This document shows, one piece after another, positions 1 through 7,859 of a DNA stretch of 42,228 nucleotides (the first letter of the stretch is position 1; every line of letters begins with the position of its first letter). The position numbers were made by a program, and so were the translations under genes. The DNA lies in the NCBI GenBank assembly GCA_028706405.1, contig JAQWBM010000015.1, positions 1 to 42,228 on the forward strand, read 5' to 3'. The notes below the pieces were generated by a model. It searched no databases and was not told where the DNA came from. It was given only the letters and a program-made list of their open reading frames with translations. The stretch comes from Eubacteriales bacterium. GTDB taxonomy: Bacteria > Bacillota > Clostridia > Peptostreptococcales > Anaerovoracaceae.

Positions 1-60
1 TTTGCATATGTACCTCCAACATGAATAAATTACCTCCTTCGTTAGGAGATTTTCACGTTT

Positions 61-282
61 TCAGTATACCAAAAGTGGGGAAAAATCTCGGTCCGAATTG
101 GGTAATTCAATTATGTCATTAACATACAGCCTGTCTCCCACTAAAGCCAAATCTCCGAAATCTGCTGCAGAACTGATCAGATAGGCCCTTCTCCATAGAG
201 CAAGCTGCATCCATAGTCTCCTCATTCGGTTAATTAAATTCATCTGTCCATGCGGAGGTGGTTTCTTTGTTTTTAGCTTCAT
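61..282 (-). pseudogene. Fragment of a short Clostridia/Bacilli hypothetical protein, probably decayed
   Basis: The reading frame gives 73 residues whose middle (MNLINRMRRLW, then a Trp/Arg-rich stretch and a SAADFGDLALVGDRL segment) resembles, from memory, a family of about 150-residue hypothetical proteins in spore formers that begin with an LMRRLW-type motif. The frame stops at 61-63 (TGA), but the next codons toward the window edge (ENLLTKEVIY) still look like the continuation of that family. This suggests a premature stop in a gene truncated by the window edge. No convincing ribosome binding site precedes either the Met at 282 or the one at 243, and the first start would overlap the divergent sodC start. 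It could be a chance frame; function unknown. Confidence 0.3.
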
Positions 283-761
283 ACTATCAGTTACAATTTT
301 TGGGTGATATGCTTAAAAAGTCTCCCGATGCAGCAGCTTGGATTTTTGGAAGCCCAGCTTTTCCTGATATCCGAGGTTTCGTGTATTTTTACCAACTTTA
401 CGATAGCGTGCTATTAGTCGCGGAGGTGTCGGGCCTCCCACAAAACGAAGGCTCCTGTGAAGGCAGGGTATTCGGATTCCATATTCATGAGGGCGGCACC
501 TGCACAGGCAATAGCGAAGATCCATTTGCCTATACAGGTATGCATTACAATCCAAACAATTGCTTGCACCCTCATCATGCTGGTGATTTGCCTCCGCTGT
601 TTGGGAATAACGGACTGGCCTTTCAATCTGTCCTCACTAATCGTTTTAGCGTAAATCAGATTATAGGCCATACTGTAATCGTTCATGGTTCCCCGGATGA
701 TTTCGTAACCCAGCCATCAGGCAATTCCGGGGCAAAAATCGCGTGTAGTCAAATATTCTAA
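267..761 (+). CDS. sodC: Cu/Zn superoxide dismutase family protein
   Basis: Predicted to dismutate superoxide to peroxide and oxygen. The 164-residue protein keeps the full metal site: the HIH copper pair in GFHIHEGGTC, the bridging His in MHYNP, the zinc ligands in the HPHHAGDLPP segment, and the distal copper His in TVIVHGSPDDF. The two disulfide Cys are the one after HEGG and the one in KIACS near the C-terminus. GGAGGT at 254-259 lies 7 nt before a TTG at 267, so I chose TTG over the GTG at 258, which overlaps the Shine-Dalgarno; an ATG at 309 is a weaker alternative. There is no signal peptide or lipobox, so a cytoplasmic location is likely, unlike most bacterial SodC. It stands alone on the plus strand. 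Confidence 0.85.
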   Translation: MFLASYYQLQFLGDMLKKSPDAAAWIFGSPAFPDIRGFVYFYQLYDSVLLVAEVSGLPQNEGSCEGRVFGFHIHEGGTCTGNSEDPFAYTGMHYNPNNCLHPHHAGDLPPLFGNNGLAFQSVLTNRFSVNQIIGHTVIVHGSPDDFVTQPSGNSGAKIACSQIF

Positions 762-800
762 GCTGATGGATGTCCAAACTGCCGCATTTGGTGTAATATT

Positions 801-929
801 TCATGGGATCGTCCTAAATTTTAATTTTCTCGCAAGCTCCCGAATAGTCCTCTCGTACTCCTCCGGAGACAGGCCCAGCTTTTCCAGCTTCGCCTTTTCT
901 TCCTCGTAGCAAAGATTTACACCCATCAT
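801..929 (-). CDS. Short charged ORF, 42 residues, unknown
   Basis: A double ATG at 924-929 opens a 42-residue frame rich in Glu and Lys (EEEKAKLEKLGLSPEEYERT) that would form two amphipathic helices. Codon use looks protein-like, but no Shine-Dalgarno is visible and a stop lies in frame just upstream. It may be the tail of a decayed larger gene. No function can be assigned. Confidence 0.25.
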   Translation of the reverse strand: MMGVNLCYEEEKAKLEKLGLSPEEYERTIRELARKLKFRTIP

Positions 930-1066
930 TCCGAGGCGTCATATAACAATGCGAAAAATCTAATAAACGATATGCACAACGGAACAAAAACTCCCTCACA
1001 AACTCCCACATTTATATGTGGGAATAGACGATAATAGACGATTAAAACAACCAGAAACATAAAATT

Positions 1067-1109
1067 AAAACCGCTACACATGTTGAAAATTCAACTGTTT
1101 AGCGGTTTA
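1067..1109 (-). terminator. Rho-independent terminator of tRNA-Ser
   Basis: On the minus strand AACCGCTA pairs with TAGCGGTT, with an inner GTTGAA/TTCAAC helix, and a run of T follows. It lies 9 nt beyond the 3' CCA end of tRNA-Ser. Confidence 0.75.
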
Positions 1110-1117
1110 TTTTAAAT

Positions 1118-1205
1118 TGGCGGAGAGCATGGGACTCGAACCCACGGGGCTGTTACACCTTACTCGCTTTCCAGGCGAGCTCCTTAGCCACTCGGTCAAC
1201 TCTCC
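1118..1205 (-). tRNA. tRNA-Ser (anticodon GGA)
   Basis: The minus strand folds into an 88-nt class II tRNA. The acceptor stem is GGAGAGT/GCTCTCC with an encoded CCA. The anticodon loop CTGGAAA sits on a CTCGC/GCGAG stem and reads UCC/UCU serine codons. A long variable arm and a GGTTCGAGTCCC T-arm are present. A terminator follows immediately. Confidence 0.97.
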
Positions 1206-1296
1206 TTGACCCATGTCAGACACATCATATAATTTAACACATGTTAACTCAAAATGCAAGTAAAAAAATTGACAATCTGATTGTAACTCAAACGTT

Positions 1297-2772
1297 TTAT
1301 TTCAATGCTTGACGGACCGCAGCCTTCATGTCATCCTTGTCAAGCACACCTTTATGCCTGATTTCTTTATCTTCCAAATTTTTTAATCCTGTCGGGATTT
1401 TTACGCCGGTTTCTTGATGTAATGCGCGTAAATTCGCAAACCCATCCTCCGCCAAGGGCAGACCTATTGAAGCCGCTACACTGTCTGCAAATTTATATGC
1501 GCTGGCAGTGGATGCGATCACTGTAACCGTTTCGTCATTTGTAGATTCTTTATAATCCTCGTACACTTTATATGCCACAGCAGTATGTGTATCCATGAGG
1601 TATCCGTTTTCCGAGTACATTTTTCCGATGGTGGAATTGGTCTCTTCCATATTTGAGAATCCTGCCCAAAAACCCTCAAGTCCATTCTTAATTCTATCGC
1701 GGACCTTATATTCCTTGTTTTTATCAAGACTATCCATCAATTCGGATATTTCTTCACCATTATTTCCGCTAAGATGATACAGCAGTCTTTCCAGATTGCT
1801 CGAAATTAGTATATCCATTGACGGAGAATTGGTCAGATAGAACTTGCGCTTGATGTCATAAATTCTTGTATTGATGAAATCTGTAAGGACCTTGTTTTCA
1901 TTGGAGGCACAGATCAATTTGCCTACCGGAATACCCATCTGACGTGCATAATATGCGGCCAAAATGTTTCCAAAGTTTCCAGTTGGCACAACAATATTGA
2001 TTTTATCACCAGGCTGGATTTCTTCCTTATCAAGCAGCTTTCCATAAGCATAAACATAATATGCCACCTGTGGAACGAGTCTCCCAATGTTGATAGAATT
2101 CGCTGATGACAGCTTACAGCCTTGCTTTGCCAATTCATCTGAAAACTCACTGTCATTGAATATACTCTTCACTCCCGTTTGTGCATCGTCAAAATTTCCA
2201 TGAATAGCAAACACATGAGTGTTCTTCCCTTCCTGGGTTGTCATCTGCCTTTCCTGTACTTGGCTGACTCCTTCGTTTGGATAAAATACAATGATTTCAG
2301 TATTAGGAACATCTGCGAATCCCTCAAGCGCTGCTTTTCCCGTATCTCCTGAAGTTGCAGTCAATATCACAATTTTCTTATCTTCTTTTTCCTTGTTCAT
2401 CGCAGCAGTCATCAGGTATGGTAAAATAGAAAGTGCCATATCCTTGAATGCGGCAGTCTTTCCATGATAAAGCTCCAGAAAATATGCATGTCCTGCTTTC
2501 ACTACAGGGACAATATCAGATGCTTCAAATTTTTTATCATAAGCGCCGTTAATACAACAATGAATCTCTTCTTCAGAGTAATCTGTGAAAAAGCTTTTGA
2601 GAACTGCAAATGCAACTTCCTGATAATTCTTTCCCTTTAATTCATCCAGAGCAAAGGGTAAAGACGGTATGTTTTCAGGAACAAAAAGGCCCTTATCCTT
2701 AGCAATCCCTTGAATGACCGCTTGTGCCGCACTCTTAAAATCATTATTTCCTCTTGTACTTCTATACCTCAT
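1297..2772 (-). CDS. thrC: Threonine synthase
   Basis: Converts O-phosphohomoserine to L-threonine, the last step of threonine synthesis, using pyridoxal phosphate. The 491-residue length fits the long (fungal/E. coli-like) thrC class. The N-terminus RYRSTRG is the usual threonine synthase opening, the PLP lysine is in HGKTAAFKDMAL (about residue 110), and the cofactor phosphate loop is TATSGDTGKAA. GNFGN and the VPTGNFG region are also typical. The gene is monocistronic here, with no hom or thrB nearby. A hairpin with a T-run at 2822-2854 lies in its leader, suggesting attenuation. Confidence 0.95.
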   Translation of the reverse strand: MRYRSTRGNNDFKSAAQAVIQGIAKDKGLFVPENIPSLPFALDELKGKNYQEVAFAVLKSFFTDYSEEEIHCCINGAYDKKFEASDIVPVVKAGHAYFLELYHGKTAAFKDMALSILPYLMTAAMNKEKEDKKIVILTATSGDTGKAALEGFADVPNTEIIVFYPNEGVSQVQERQMTTQEGKNTHVFAIHGNFDDAQTGVKSIFNDSEFSDELAKQGCKLSSANSINIGRLVPQVAYYVYAYGKLLDKEEIQPGDKINIVVPTGNFGNILAAYYARQMGIPVGKLICASNENKVLTDFINTRIYDIKRKFYLTNSPSMDILISSNLERLLYHLSGNNGEEISELMDSLDKNKEYKVRDRIKNGLEGFWAGFSNMEETNSTIGKMYSENGYLMDTHTAVAYKVYEDYKESTNDETVTVIASTASAYKFADSVAASIGLPLAEDGFANLRALHQETGVKIPTGLKNLEDKEIRHKGVLDKDDMKAAVRQALK

Positions 2773-2821
2773 ATAAAACGTTCCTTTCCGATTATCATTT
2801 CGCGGAAGATAACAGCGTAAT

Positions 2822-2854
2822 AAAAAACAGAGTGTAAATCAATGATCTACACTC
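2822..2854 (-). terminator. Leader terminator upstream of thrC
   Basis: On the minus strand GAGTGTA and TACACTC pair around a second small ATCA/TGAT helix, followed by TGTTTTTTATT. It lies about 50 nt before the thrC start, so it is either an attenuator of thrC or the terminator of an upstream transcript. No T-box sequence was seen. Confidence 0.55.
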
Positions 2855-2927
2855 CAAATTTTTCTCTTATCTGAATAAACCACTGCTTATTATTAGTTTT
2901 TGATACAAAACTATTGCTTTTTTTCAT
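2847..2927 (-). CDS. Possible 26-residue leader peptide before thrC
   Basis: An ATG at 2925-2927 opens a frame of 26 codons (MKKSNSFVSKTNNKQWFIQI and six more) that ends with TAG inside the thrC leader hairpin. The overlap of stop codon and terminator arm is what a translation-coupled attenuator would show. It has only one Thr codon, and the Shine-Dalgarno is weak, so this may be chance. Confidence 0.25.
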   Translation of the reverse strand: MKKSNSFVSKTNNKQWFIQIREKFGV

Positions 2928-2954
2928 CTTTGGCTTTATCATTATGTATTGTGA

Positions 2955-3029
2955 GACCCGTTGGTCAAGTGGTCAAGACGTCGCCCTCTCACGGCGGAGT
3001 CAGGGGTTCGACTCCCCTACGGGTTACCA
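2955..3029 (+). tRNA. tRNA-Glu (anticodon CTC)
   Basis: The 75-nt plus-strand cloverleaf has acceptor GACCCGT/ACGGGTT with encoded CCA. The anticodon loop CTCTCAC lies on a TCGCC/GGCGG stem, and the T-arm is AGGGGTTCGACTCCCCT. The anticodon CUC reads GAG. This is the less common Glu isoacceptor in low-GC bacteria, where UUC alone usually suffices. Confidence 0.96.
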
Positions 3030-3037
3030 ACATATAC

Positions 3038-3074
3038 AGCTTTTGAATCGCTGATTTCAGATGATTCAAAAGCT
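3038..3074 (+). terminator. Hairpin after tRNA-Glu
   Basis: AGCTTTTGAATC (3038-3049) pairs perfectly with GATTCAAAAGCT (3063-3074), and the loop contains a further CTGA/TCAG helix. The trailing sequence TATTATTTAT is only weakly T-rich. It probably ends the tRNA transcript. Confidence 0.55.
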
Positions 3075-3254
3075 TATTATTTATGTATTTAAATGATTAA
3101 AATTTAATATGTGAACCTGATTATGTTATCATGAACTCGTGAATTGGTCAAGCCGGAGATTCATATTAAAGTGTCATATTGCACCGGCCTCTCTGCGATG
3201 CTCACACGGTAAAAATACAGATTTATGATCTTGAGAGTTTAATATAACTTAATC

Positions 3255-4595
3255 TTACTCGTCAATAGTCATTTCCGGCGGATCTTGCTTAAACATCTTA
3301 GTTAGATAGAGTAGTATAATGAATCCGATAATACTCCATCCGCAACCCAGACGTACAGCAGTGATATCCAGGTGAATGAGTAAGTAGAATACAAGCAATG
3401 CTCCCAGAGCCGGGAAAATCAAGTATTTTATAACACTTCCAAAATTTCTCTCCTTTTTCCTTACAAAATAATGAGATATTACAGATATATTTACAAGTAT
3501 ATAAGCTACAAAAGCTCCAAAATTAATGAAAGAAGTAGACGTCGTCACGTCGAGCGTTGTAGCGAATAATGCAACCGCACCTGTGATAAGGATACTTCTT
3601 ACCGGAGTGTTAAATCTTACGTTCAATACACCGAATATTTTCTTAGGCAGAACTCCGTCGCGGCCCATTGCATACAGCAATCTCGCGCCGCTCGCCTGAG
3701 CAGATACTCCTGATGCAAACTGTGCAATAATAACACCTGCCAACAGTATTGACGCGAATATCGGCGGAGCTATTATTTTAGCTATTTCATAAGATGCATT
3801 GTCTATATTTGCAAAATTATATGACGGATGTGCAAGTGCTGTAAAAAATGATGCAGCTACGAATGCGACTCCGCATATCAACAGAGTCAACATAATTGCA
3901 CGCGGAATATTCTTTTCAGGCTCGACCGCTTCTTCAACAAATGTGGTAATCGCATCAAATCCCAGATAGCAATAACATGATATTGCAGCGCCGGCAACGA
4001 CATAATCAAACGGAACGTTTGGTTTGAAGAATGGTGTCAATGTTATAGTGTCTTCTCCCATACCTGCCATGACAGCTTTTACAGAGAAAATTATGAATGC
4101 CATGATAATCATAATTTGAATCAGTACTAAGAAAATATTGACGTTTGCACCAATTTTTAAACCGATAATGTTGAGTATAGATGTGACAACAATGAAGAAA
4201 ATAACCCATGCCCAACGTGGAACTGCCGGTATTGCGGCTTCAAAATAGGAGGATCCGATCAGCCAGATCGCCATAGGGATAAATAGATAATCCAGCAGTA
4301 TCAACCAACCGGTCATAAAACCAATTTTCGGATTTAATCCTTTTCGTGTAAATGTGTAAGATGAACCTGCTATCGGGAATGCTTTTACCATATGGCAATA
4401 ACTGTATGCCGTAAAAAACATTGCCACAACTCCTATGGTGAAGGCACCTGCGGGTTGACCATGTGAAGTAGCTGCAATAACCCCGTAAATTCCATAAACA
4501 ATCATCGGTGTCATATAAGCCACACCCAAAATAGTCAAATGATACAGCTTTAAACTTCTCTTAAATGTTGGAGCGCTTTGTAATTGTTCTTTCAT
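3255..4595 (-). CDS. APC-family permease, PuuP-like putrescine importer
   Basis: A 446-residue membrane protein with about twelve hydrophobic segments. The N-terminal RSLKLYHLTILGVAYMTPM, the AGSSYTFTRKGLNPKIGFMTGW segment and the LGFDAITTFVEEAVEP segment match, from memory, the E. coli putrescine importer PuuP better than general amino-acid permeases. That supports cation- or polyamine-coupled import, though the substrate is inferred. The ATG has GGAGG 9 nt upstream. It follows a nitrilase-family amidase on the same strand, with a 117-nt gap holding a strong hairpin, so the two may be one regulated operon for polyamine or carbamoyl-polyamine use. Confidence 0.8.
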   Translation of the reverse strand: MKEQLQSAPTFKRSLKLYHLTILGVAYMTPMIVYGIYGVIAATSHGQPAGAFTIGVVAMFFTAYSYCHMVKAFPIAGSSYTFTRKGLNPKIGFMTGWLILLDYLFIPMAIWLIGSSYFEAAIPAVPRWAWVIFFIVVTSILNIIGLKIGANVNIFLVLIQIMIIMAFIIFSVKAVMAGMGEDTITLTPFFKPNVPFDYVVAGAAISCYCYLGFDAITTFVEEAVEPEKNIPRAIMLTLLICGVAFVAASFFTALAHPSYNFANIDNASYEIAKIIAPPIFASILLAGVIIAQFASGVSAQASGARLLYAMGRDGVLPKKIFGVLNVRFNTPVRSILITGAVALFATTLDVTTSTSFINFGAFVAYILVNISVISHYFVRKKERNFGSVIKYLIFPALGALLVFYLLIHLDITAVRLGCGWSIIGFIILLYLTKMFKQDPPEMTIDE

Positions 4596-4644
4596 ATGTT
4601 TTCCTCCTTAAAATAATAACTATAATTCAAATCGTTTAACGGCC

Positions 4645-4685
4645 GGTTTCGGGTTCTGGCAATTTACTTGCCGAAACCCGAAACC
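4645..4685 (-). terminator. Long hairpin between amidase and permease genes
   Basis: GGTTTCGGGTTCTGGCAA (4645-4662) and TTGCCGAAACCCGAAACC (4668-4685) form an 18-bp stem with two mismatches and a 5-nt loop. There is no long T-run on either side, so it is more likely an mRNA-stabilising or processing element than a strong terminator. Confidence 0.5.
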
Positions 4686-4712
4686 TTAGGCTCCAAGTAC
4701 TGACGCCGTCAT

Positions 4713-5612
4713 TCAAATGAATTTCTTATAAACTTCCGGCCTATAGTCCGGCTCTCCGGCGGCGCCTGAATCATCCATCAAGCGCCTCTTAGCCAGTGAA
4801 AGATCTATTGTCGCAATGCTTACTCCTTCCTGAACATTGTCCTCGCTCCCCGCATAATAATTCACGTTTGTCTCGAAAAACGGTGTAATCTTCGGCCCAA
4901 TTACTGCGCTTCCGCCGCCGAAATAATGAGCATCGTCAAAACCTGTGAGGTTCGAGCTGGCGATAAAAATGGTATTGCATAATACGCCATACTCCAAAGT
5001 CGGGGCGTAATAATCTATGAATGCCTGTCTGCTTCCTGCGTTGGGAATCTCTTCGATAACAGCCGTAGGGTTCAAGTAGAGTCTGGATCCCTTTGCCACA
5101 TAATGCCGCATCAACTCCGGGAATTGGAATGTGTCATAACATATTCCGATTGAAACCGGTCCCCATTCCGTATCAAACATGAAAGGAGCGTCGCCCTTGG
5201 TAAAGAATTTGTTCTCCGCATCAAACGGATGGATTTTTTTATATGAACCGATAACTCCATCCGGCCCTATAGCCACAGCAGAATTGTAAACTTTATCTGC
5301 GGAATCCCCTAATACTTCCGCCATTCCGAATACGATATAAATGCCGTACTTTCGGGCAGTTTTTGCTATATGTATGCAAGCCGGTCCATCTATCGTTTCA
5401 GCCATCGCTTTTTTTTCTTCTGAACTGATATCGTCATCAATAAAGTAATCATATCCGGTCAAACTCAATTCCGGAAACACCACGAGATCAGCTCCGCGCT
5501 TTGCTGCGGCAACTGAAAATTCATCTATTCTCCTAAGATTATTCTCTTTCTGCCCTGCATCCACTTTAAAATTTACAACCGCGACATTCATGATATCTTT
5601 ATAATTTTTCAT
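4713..5612 (-). CDS. Carbon-nitrogen hydrolase (nitrilase superfamily)
   Basis: A 299-residue amidase-type enzyme with the nitrilase catalytic triad in order: Glu in FPELSLTGYD (about residue 48), Lys in YKKIHPF (about 135) and Cys in GICYDTFQFPE (about 169). The family hydrolyses amides, N-carbamoyl groups or nitriles through a Cys thioester. Exact substrate is not evident. The length fits N-carbamoylputrescine amidase, and the PuuP-like gene downstream makes that attractive, but the sequence after the Cys (YDTFQFPE) is not the usual CWDQWFPE of that subfamily. An AGGATGG motif precedes the ATG at 5612; an internal ATG at 5591 is possible. Confidence 0.8.
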   Translation of the reverse strand: MKNYKDIMNVAVVNFKVDAGQKENNLRRIDEFSVAAAKRGADLVVFPELSLTGYDYFIDDDISSEEKKAMAETIDGPACIHIAKTARKYGIYIVFGMAEVLGDSADKVYNSAVAIGPDGVIGSYKKIHPFDAENKFFTKGDAPFMFDTEWGPVSIGICYDTFQFPELMRHYVAKGSRLYLNPTAVIEEIPNAGSRQAFIDYYAPTLEYGVLCNTIFIASSNLTGFDDAHYFGGGSAVIGPKITPFFETNVNYYAGSEDNVQEGVSIATIDLSLAKRRLMDDSGAAGEPDYRPEVYKKFI

Positions 5613-5884
5613 TTTATATCCATCCTATCTCCTAAGGCATATCTTTTCTATTACATATTATTTTACATATGAATTCTGCGAATTGCAAGTTTACGTGTTA
5701 TTTATTATGGTCAAAACTTTGGATGTGTCAAAACATCTGGGTATTCTTCTAAGAATTTTTGTACGCTTATCATTTAGGTGTTCCCTTTTTCCCCTTTTTA
5801 CGGTATCCTGTTCTTAATTATGAGCTGGATTCAGAGATTATCATTACGTCAATCAGCCAATAAGACAAGAAAGGATGCAAAATC

Positions 5885-7555
5885 ATGGATTATTATAAAT
5901 TAGCCGATCTGCTCTTTCCGAATATAACGAAAAACCCTCTGGAATATGAAGAGATCTATCCGCAAAGAATGCTGCCTGTTGGTGCTAAGGTGACCCGACT
6001 GGGTCCAAGTCCTACAGGTTTTATTCACCTTGGCAACCTTTACGGTGCATTTGTGGATGAAAGGCTTGCACATCAAAGCGGCGGCGTATTTTATCTGAGA
6101 ATAGAGGATACAGATGAAAAACGACAGGTTGAAGGAGCAGTGGAAGCGATTATTTCCTCTTTGGAATTCTTTGGAGTAACTTTTGATGAAGGCGTTACAA
6201 AAGACGGCGAGAAAGGAAACTATGCTCCTTATCATCAAAGTCAACGCTCGGAGATATATCAGACTTATATTAAGCAGATGGTTCGCCGAGGACAAGCTTA
6301 TCCCTGTTTTTGTACCGAGGAAGAGCTGAATGAAATAAGGGAAACGCAGGAATGCCTGAAAGAAAACCCCGGTTATTACGGTAAATGGGCTAAGCATAGA
6401 AACCTTTCCTTGGAGGAAATCCAAACCAGGCTTGATAATAAGGAAGCCTTTGTTATAAGGTTGAGATCACAGGGAACACACGACTGTGAGGATGAGGATA
6501 TAAAGATGATATCTGTTGAGGATGGAATAAGAGGCACTCTTATGATGCCTGAAAATGACCAGGATGTTGTATTGCTCAAAGCAAACGGTATTCCTACCTA
6601 CCACTTTGCCCATGTAGTTGATGATCATTTAATGAGGACTTCTCACGTGGTCAGAGGGGCTGAATGGCTGCCGTCCCTTCCAATTCATGTGGAACTGTTC
6701 AATACGCTTGAATGGCCGTTGCCTGTTTACTGTCATACGGCTCAATTGATGAAAATGGAGAATGGTAACAGGCGGAAGCTTTCCAAGAGAAAAGACCCTG
6801 AGCTTTCCCTGGATTATTATCGAAGTGAAGGTTATCATCCAAAAGCTGTAAGAGAATATCTCATGACGATCCTTAATTCCAATTATGAGGAATGGCGAAT
6901 GGAAAACCCAAATGCCCCTTTGGATTCCTTTGAGTTTACTGTTGAAAAAATGAGCAGCTCTGGAACGCTGTTCGACTTGGATAAGCTCAATGACATCAGC
7001 AAAGATGTTCTTGTGAAGATTCCTGCGGCAGAGATTCGTCAGTTTTTGATAGACTGGTCAAAAGCTCACAGACCTGAACTAACAGGCATTCTTGAAGGAG
7101 ATGAAGAATATCTCATTAAGATTCTTGATCTGGGGAGAAATGGTAACAAGCTTCGGAAAGATTTTGTATTTGCGCGGCAGATATTTGAATTTATCAGCTA
7201 CTTTTACAACGACTATTTCAAAATTGAGGATTCTTATCCTGAAAATGTCAGTGATGATGACGCAAAATCAATTTTATATGCATACCTGGAGAGCTATGAT
7301 CATCAGGACGATCAGACCCAGTGGTTTGATAAGATCCGTCAAATCGCATCGGACAAGGGATATGCCGCAAAGCCAAAGGATTATAAAAAAAATCCTGAGC
7401 TTTATAAAGGTCATGTGGGAGATGTGAGTACTGTGATACGCATTGCACTGATGGGTCGCGCTACATCTCCGGATATTTGGGAGATACAGCAGATTCTCGG
7501 TGAAGAAAAATCGAAGGAAAGGATAATAAAGGCACTTCCCTTTTTTAATGAATAG
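5885..7555 (+). CDS. gltX: Glutamate--tRNA ligase
   Basis: Charges tRNA-Glu (and possibly tRNA-Gln) with glutamate. The class I signature is RLGPSPTGFIHLGN near residue 38, followed by RIEDTDEKR, and the KMSKS equivalent is KLSKRKDPE near residue 302. At 556 residues it is longer than the usual 480-500; an extra 35 N-terminal residues and a longer C-terminal region are typical of a clostridial branch. HLGN in place of HIGG marks the same branch. A spaced GAAAGG precedes the ATG. The gene is divergent from the amidase and permease pair. Confidence 0.96.
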   Translation: MDYYKLADLLFPNITKNPLEYEEIYPQRMLPVGAKVTRLGPSPTGFIHLGNLYGAFVDERLAHQSGGVFYLRIEDTDEKRQVEGAVEAIISSLEFFGVTFDEGVTKDGEKGNYAPYHQSQRSEIYQTYIKQMVRRGQAYPCFCTEEELNEIRETQECLKENPGYYGKWAKHRNLSLEEIQTRLDNKEAFVIRLRSQGTHDCEDEDIKMISVEDGIRGTLMMPENDQDVVLLKANGIPTYHFAHVVDDHLMRTSHVVRGAEWLPSLPIHVELFNTLEWPLPVYCHTAQLMKMENGNRRKLSKRKDPELSLDYYRSEGYHPKAVREYLMTILNSNYEEWRMENPNAPLDSFEFTVEKMSSSGTLFDLDKLNDISKDVLVKIPAAEIRQFLIDWSKAHRPELTGILEGDEEYLIKILDLGRNGNKLRKDFVFARQIFEFISYFYNDYFKIEDSYPENVSDDDAKSILYAYLESYDHQDDQTQWFDKIRQIASDKGYAAKPKDYKKNPELYKGHVGDVSTVIRIALMGRATSPDIWEIQQILGEEKSKERIIKALPFFNE

Positions 7556-7636
7556 ATAAAGTTTTGTAACACATTCAACAACTGCTTCATAAATTATACT
7601 AAAAATCATTATTTTTATAGAAGCAGGTGATTAAAA

Positions 7637-7741
7637 ATGTCAGAAAGATGTGGGCTCCTTGGTGGAGAAGGAATTGATACCAGCTTACTCTTTTTCTTCC
7701 TATTGCTGGTAATCATATTTTGTAACTGTTACACAAGATAG
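7637..7741 (+). CDS. Small Cys-containing membrane peptide, sporulation-type
   Basis: A 34-residue peptide: a polar head with Cys and GLLGGEG, then one hydrophobic helix (SLLFFFLLLVIIF) and a CNCYTR tail. AGGTG lies 7 nt before the ATG, and a strong terminator starts 1 nt after the stop. Such miniature proteins with a Gly/Cys head and one membrane helix recall the YjcZ-like sporulation peptides, by resemblance only. The tight fit between gene and terminator, and a good ribosome binding site, argue that it is real. Confidence 0.7.
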   Translation: MSERCGLLGGEGIDTSLLFFFLLLVIIFCNCYTR

Positions 7742-7770
7742 AAAAAGTTTGCCCTCAGGGCAAACTTTTT
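7742..7770 (+). terminator. Rho-independent terminator
   Basis: AAAAAGTTTGCCC and GGGCAAACTTTTT form a perfect 13-bp stem with a 3-nt loop. The structure is symmetric, so it may act from both strands. It directly follows the 34-residue peptide gene. Confidence 0.9.
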
Positions 7771-7859
7771 AACTTCTATCAATATACTATTAAAAGAAAA
7801 GCTGTCCGTTTTGCCGATGAAAAAAGATGAAGGACCGAACAGAATGTTAATCGGCATTT

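Noticed and set aside
1118..1205. tRNA-Ser as an attachment site for an integrated element
   Set aside because: No integrase and no direct repeat of the tRNA 3' end was found in the window.
5900..6424. A 174-residue minus-strand frame inside gltX
   Set aside because: It is the shadow of gltX; no ribosome binding site and no family resemblance.
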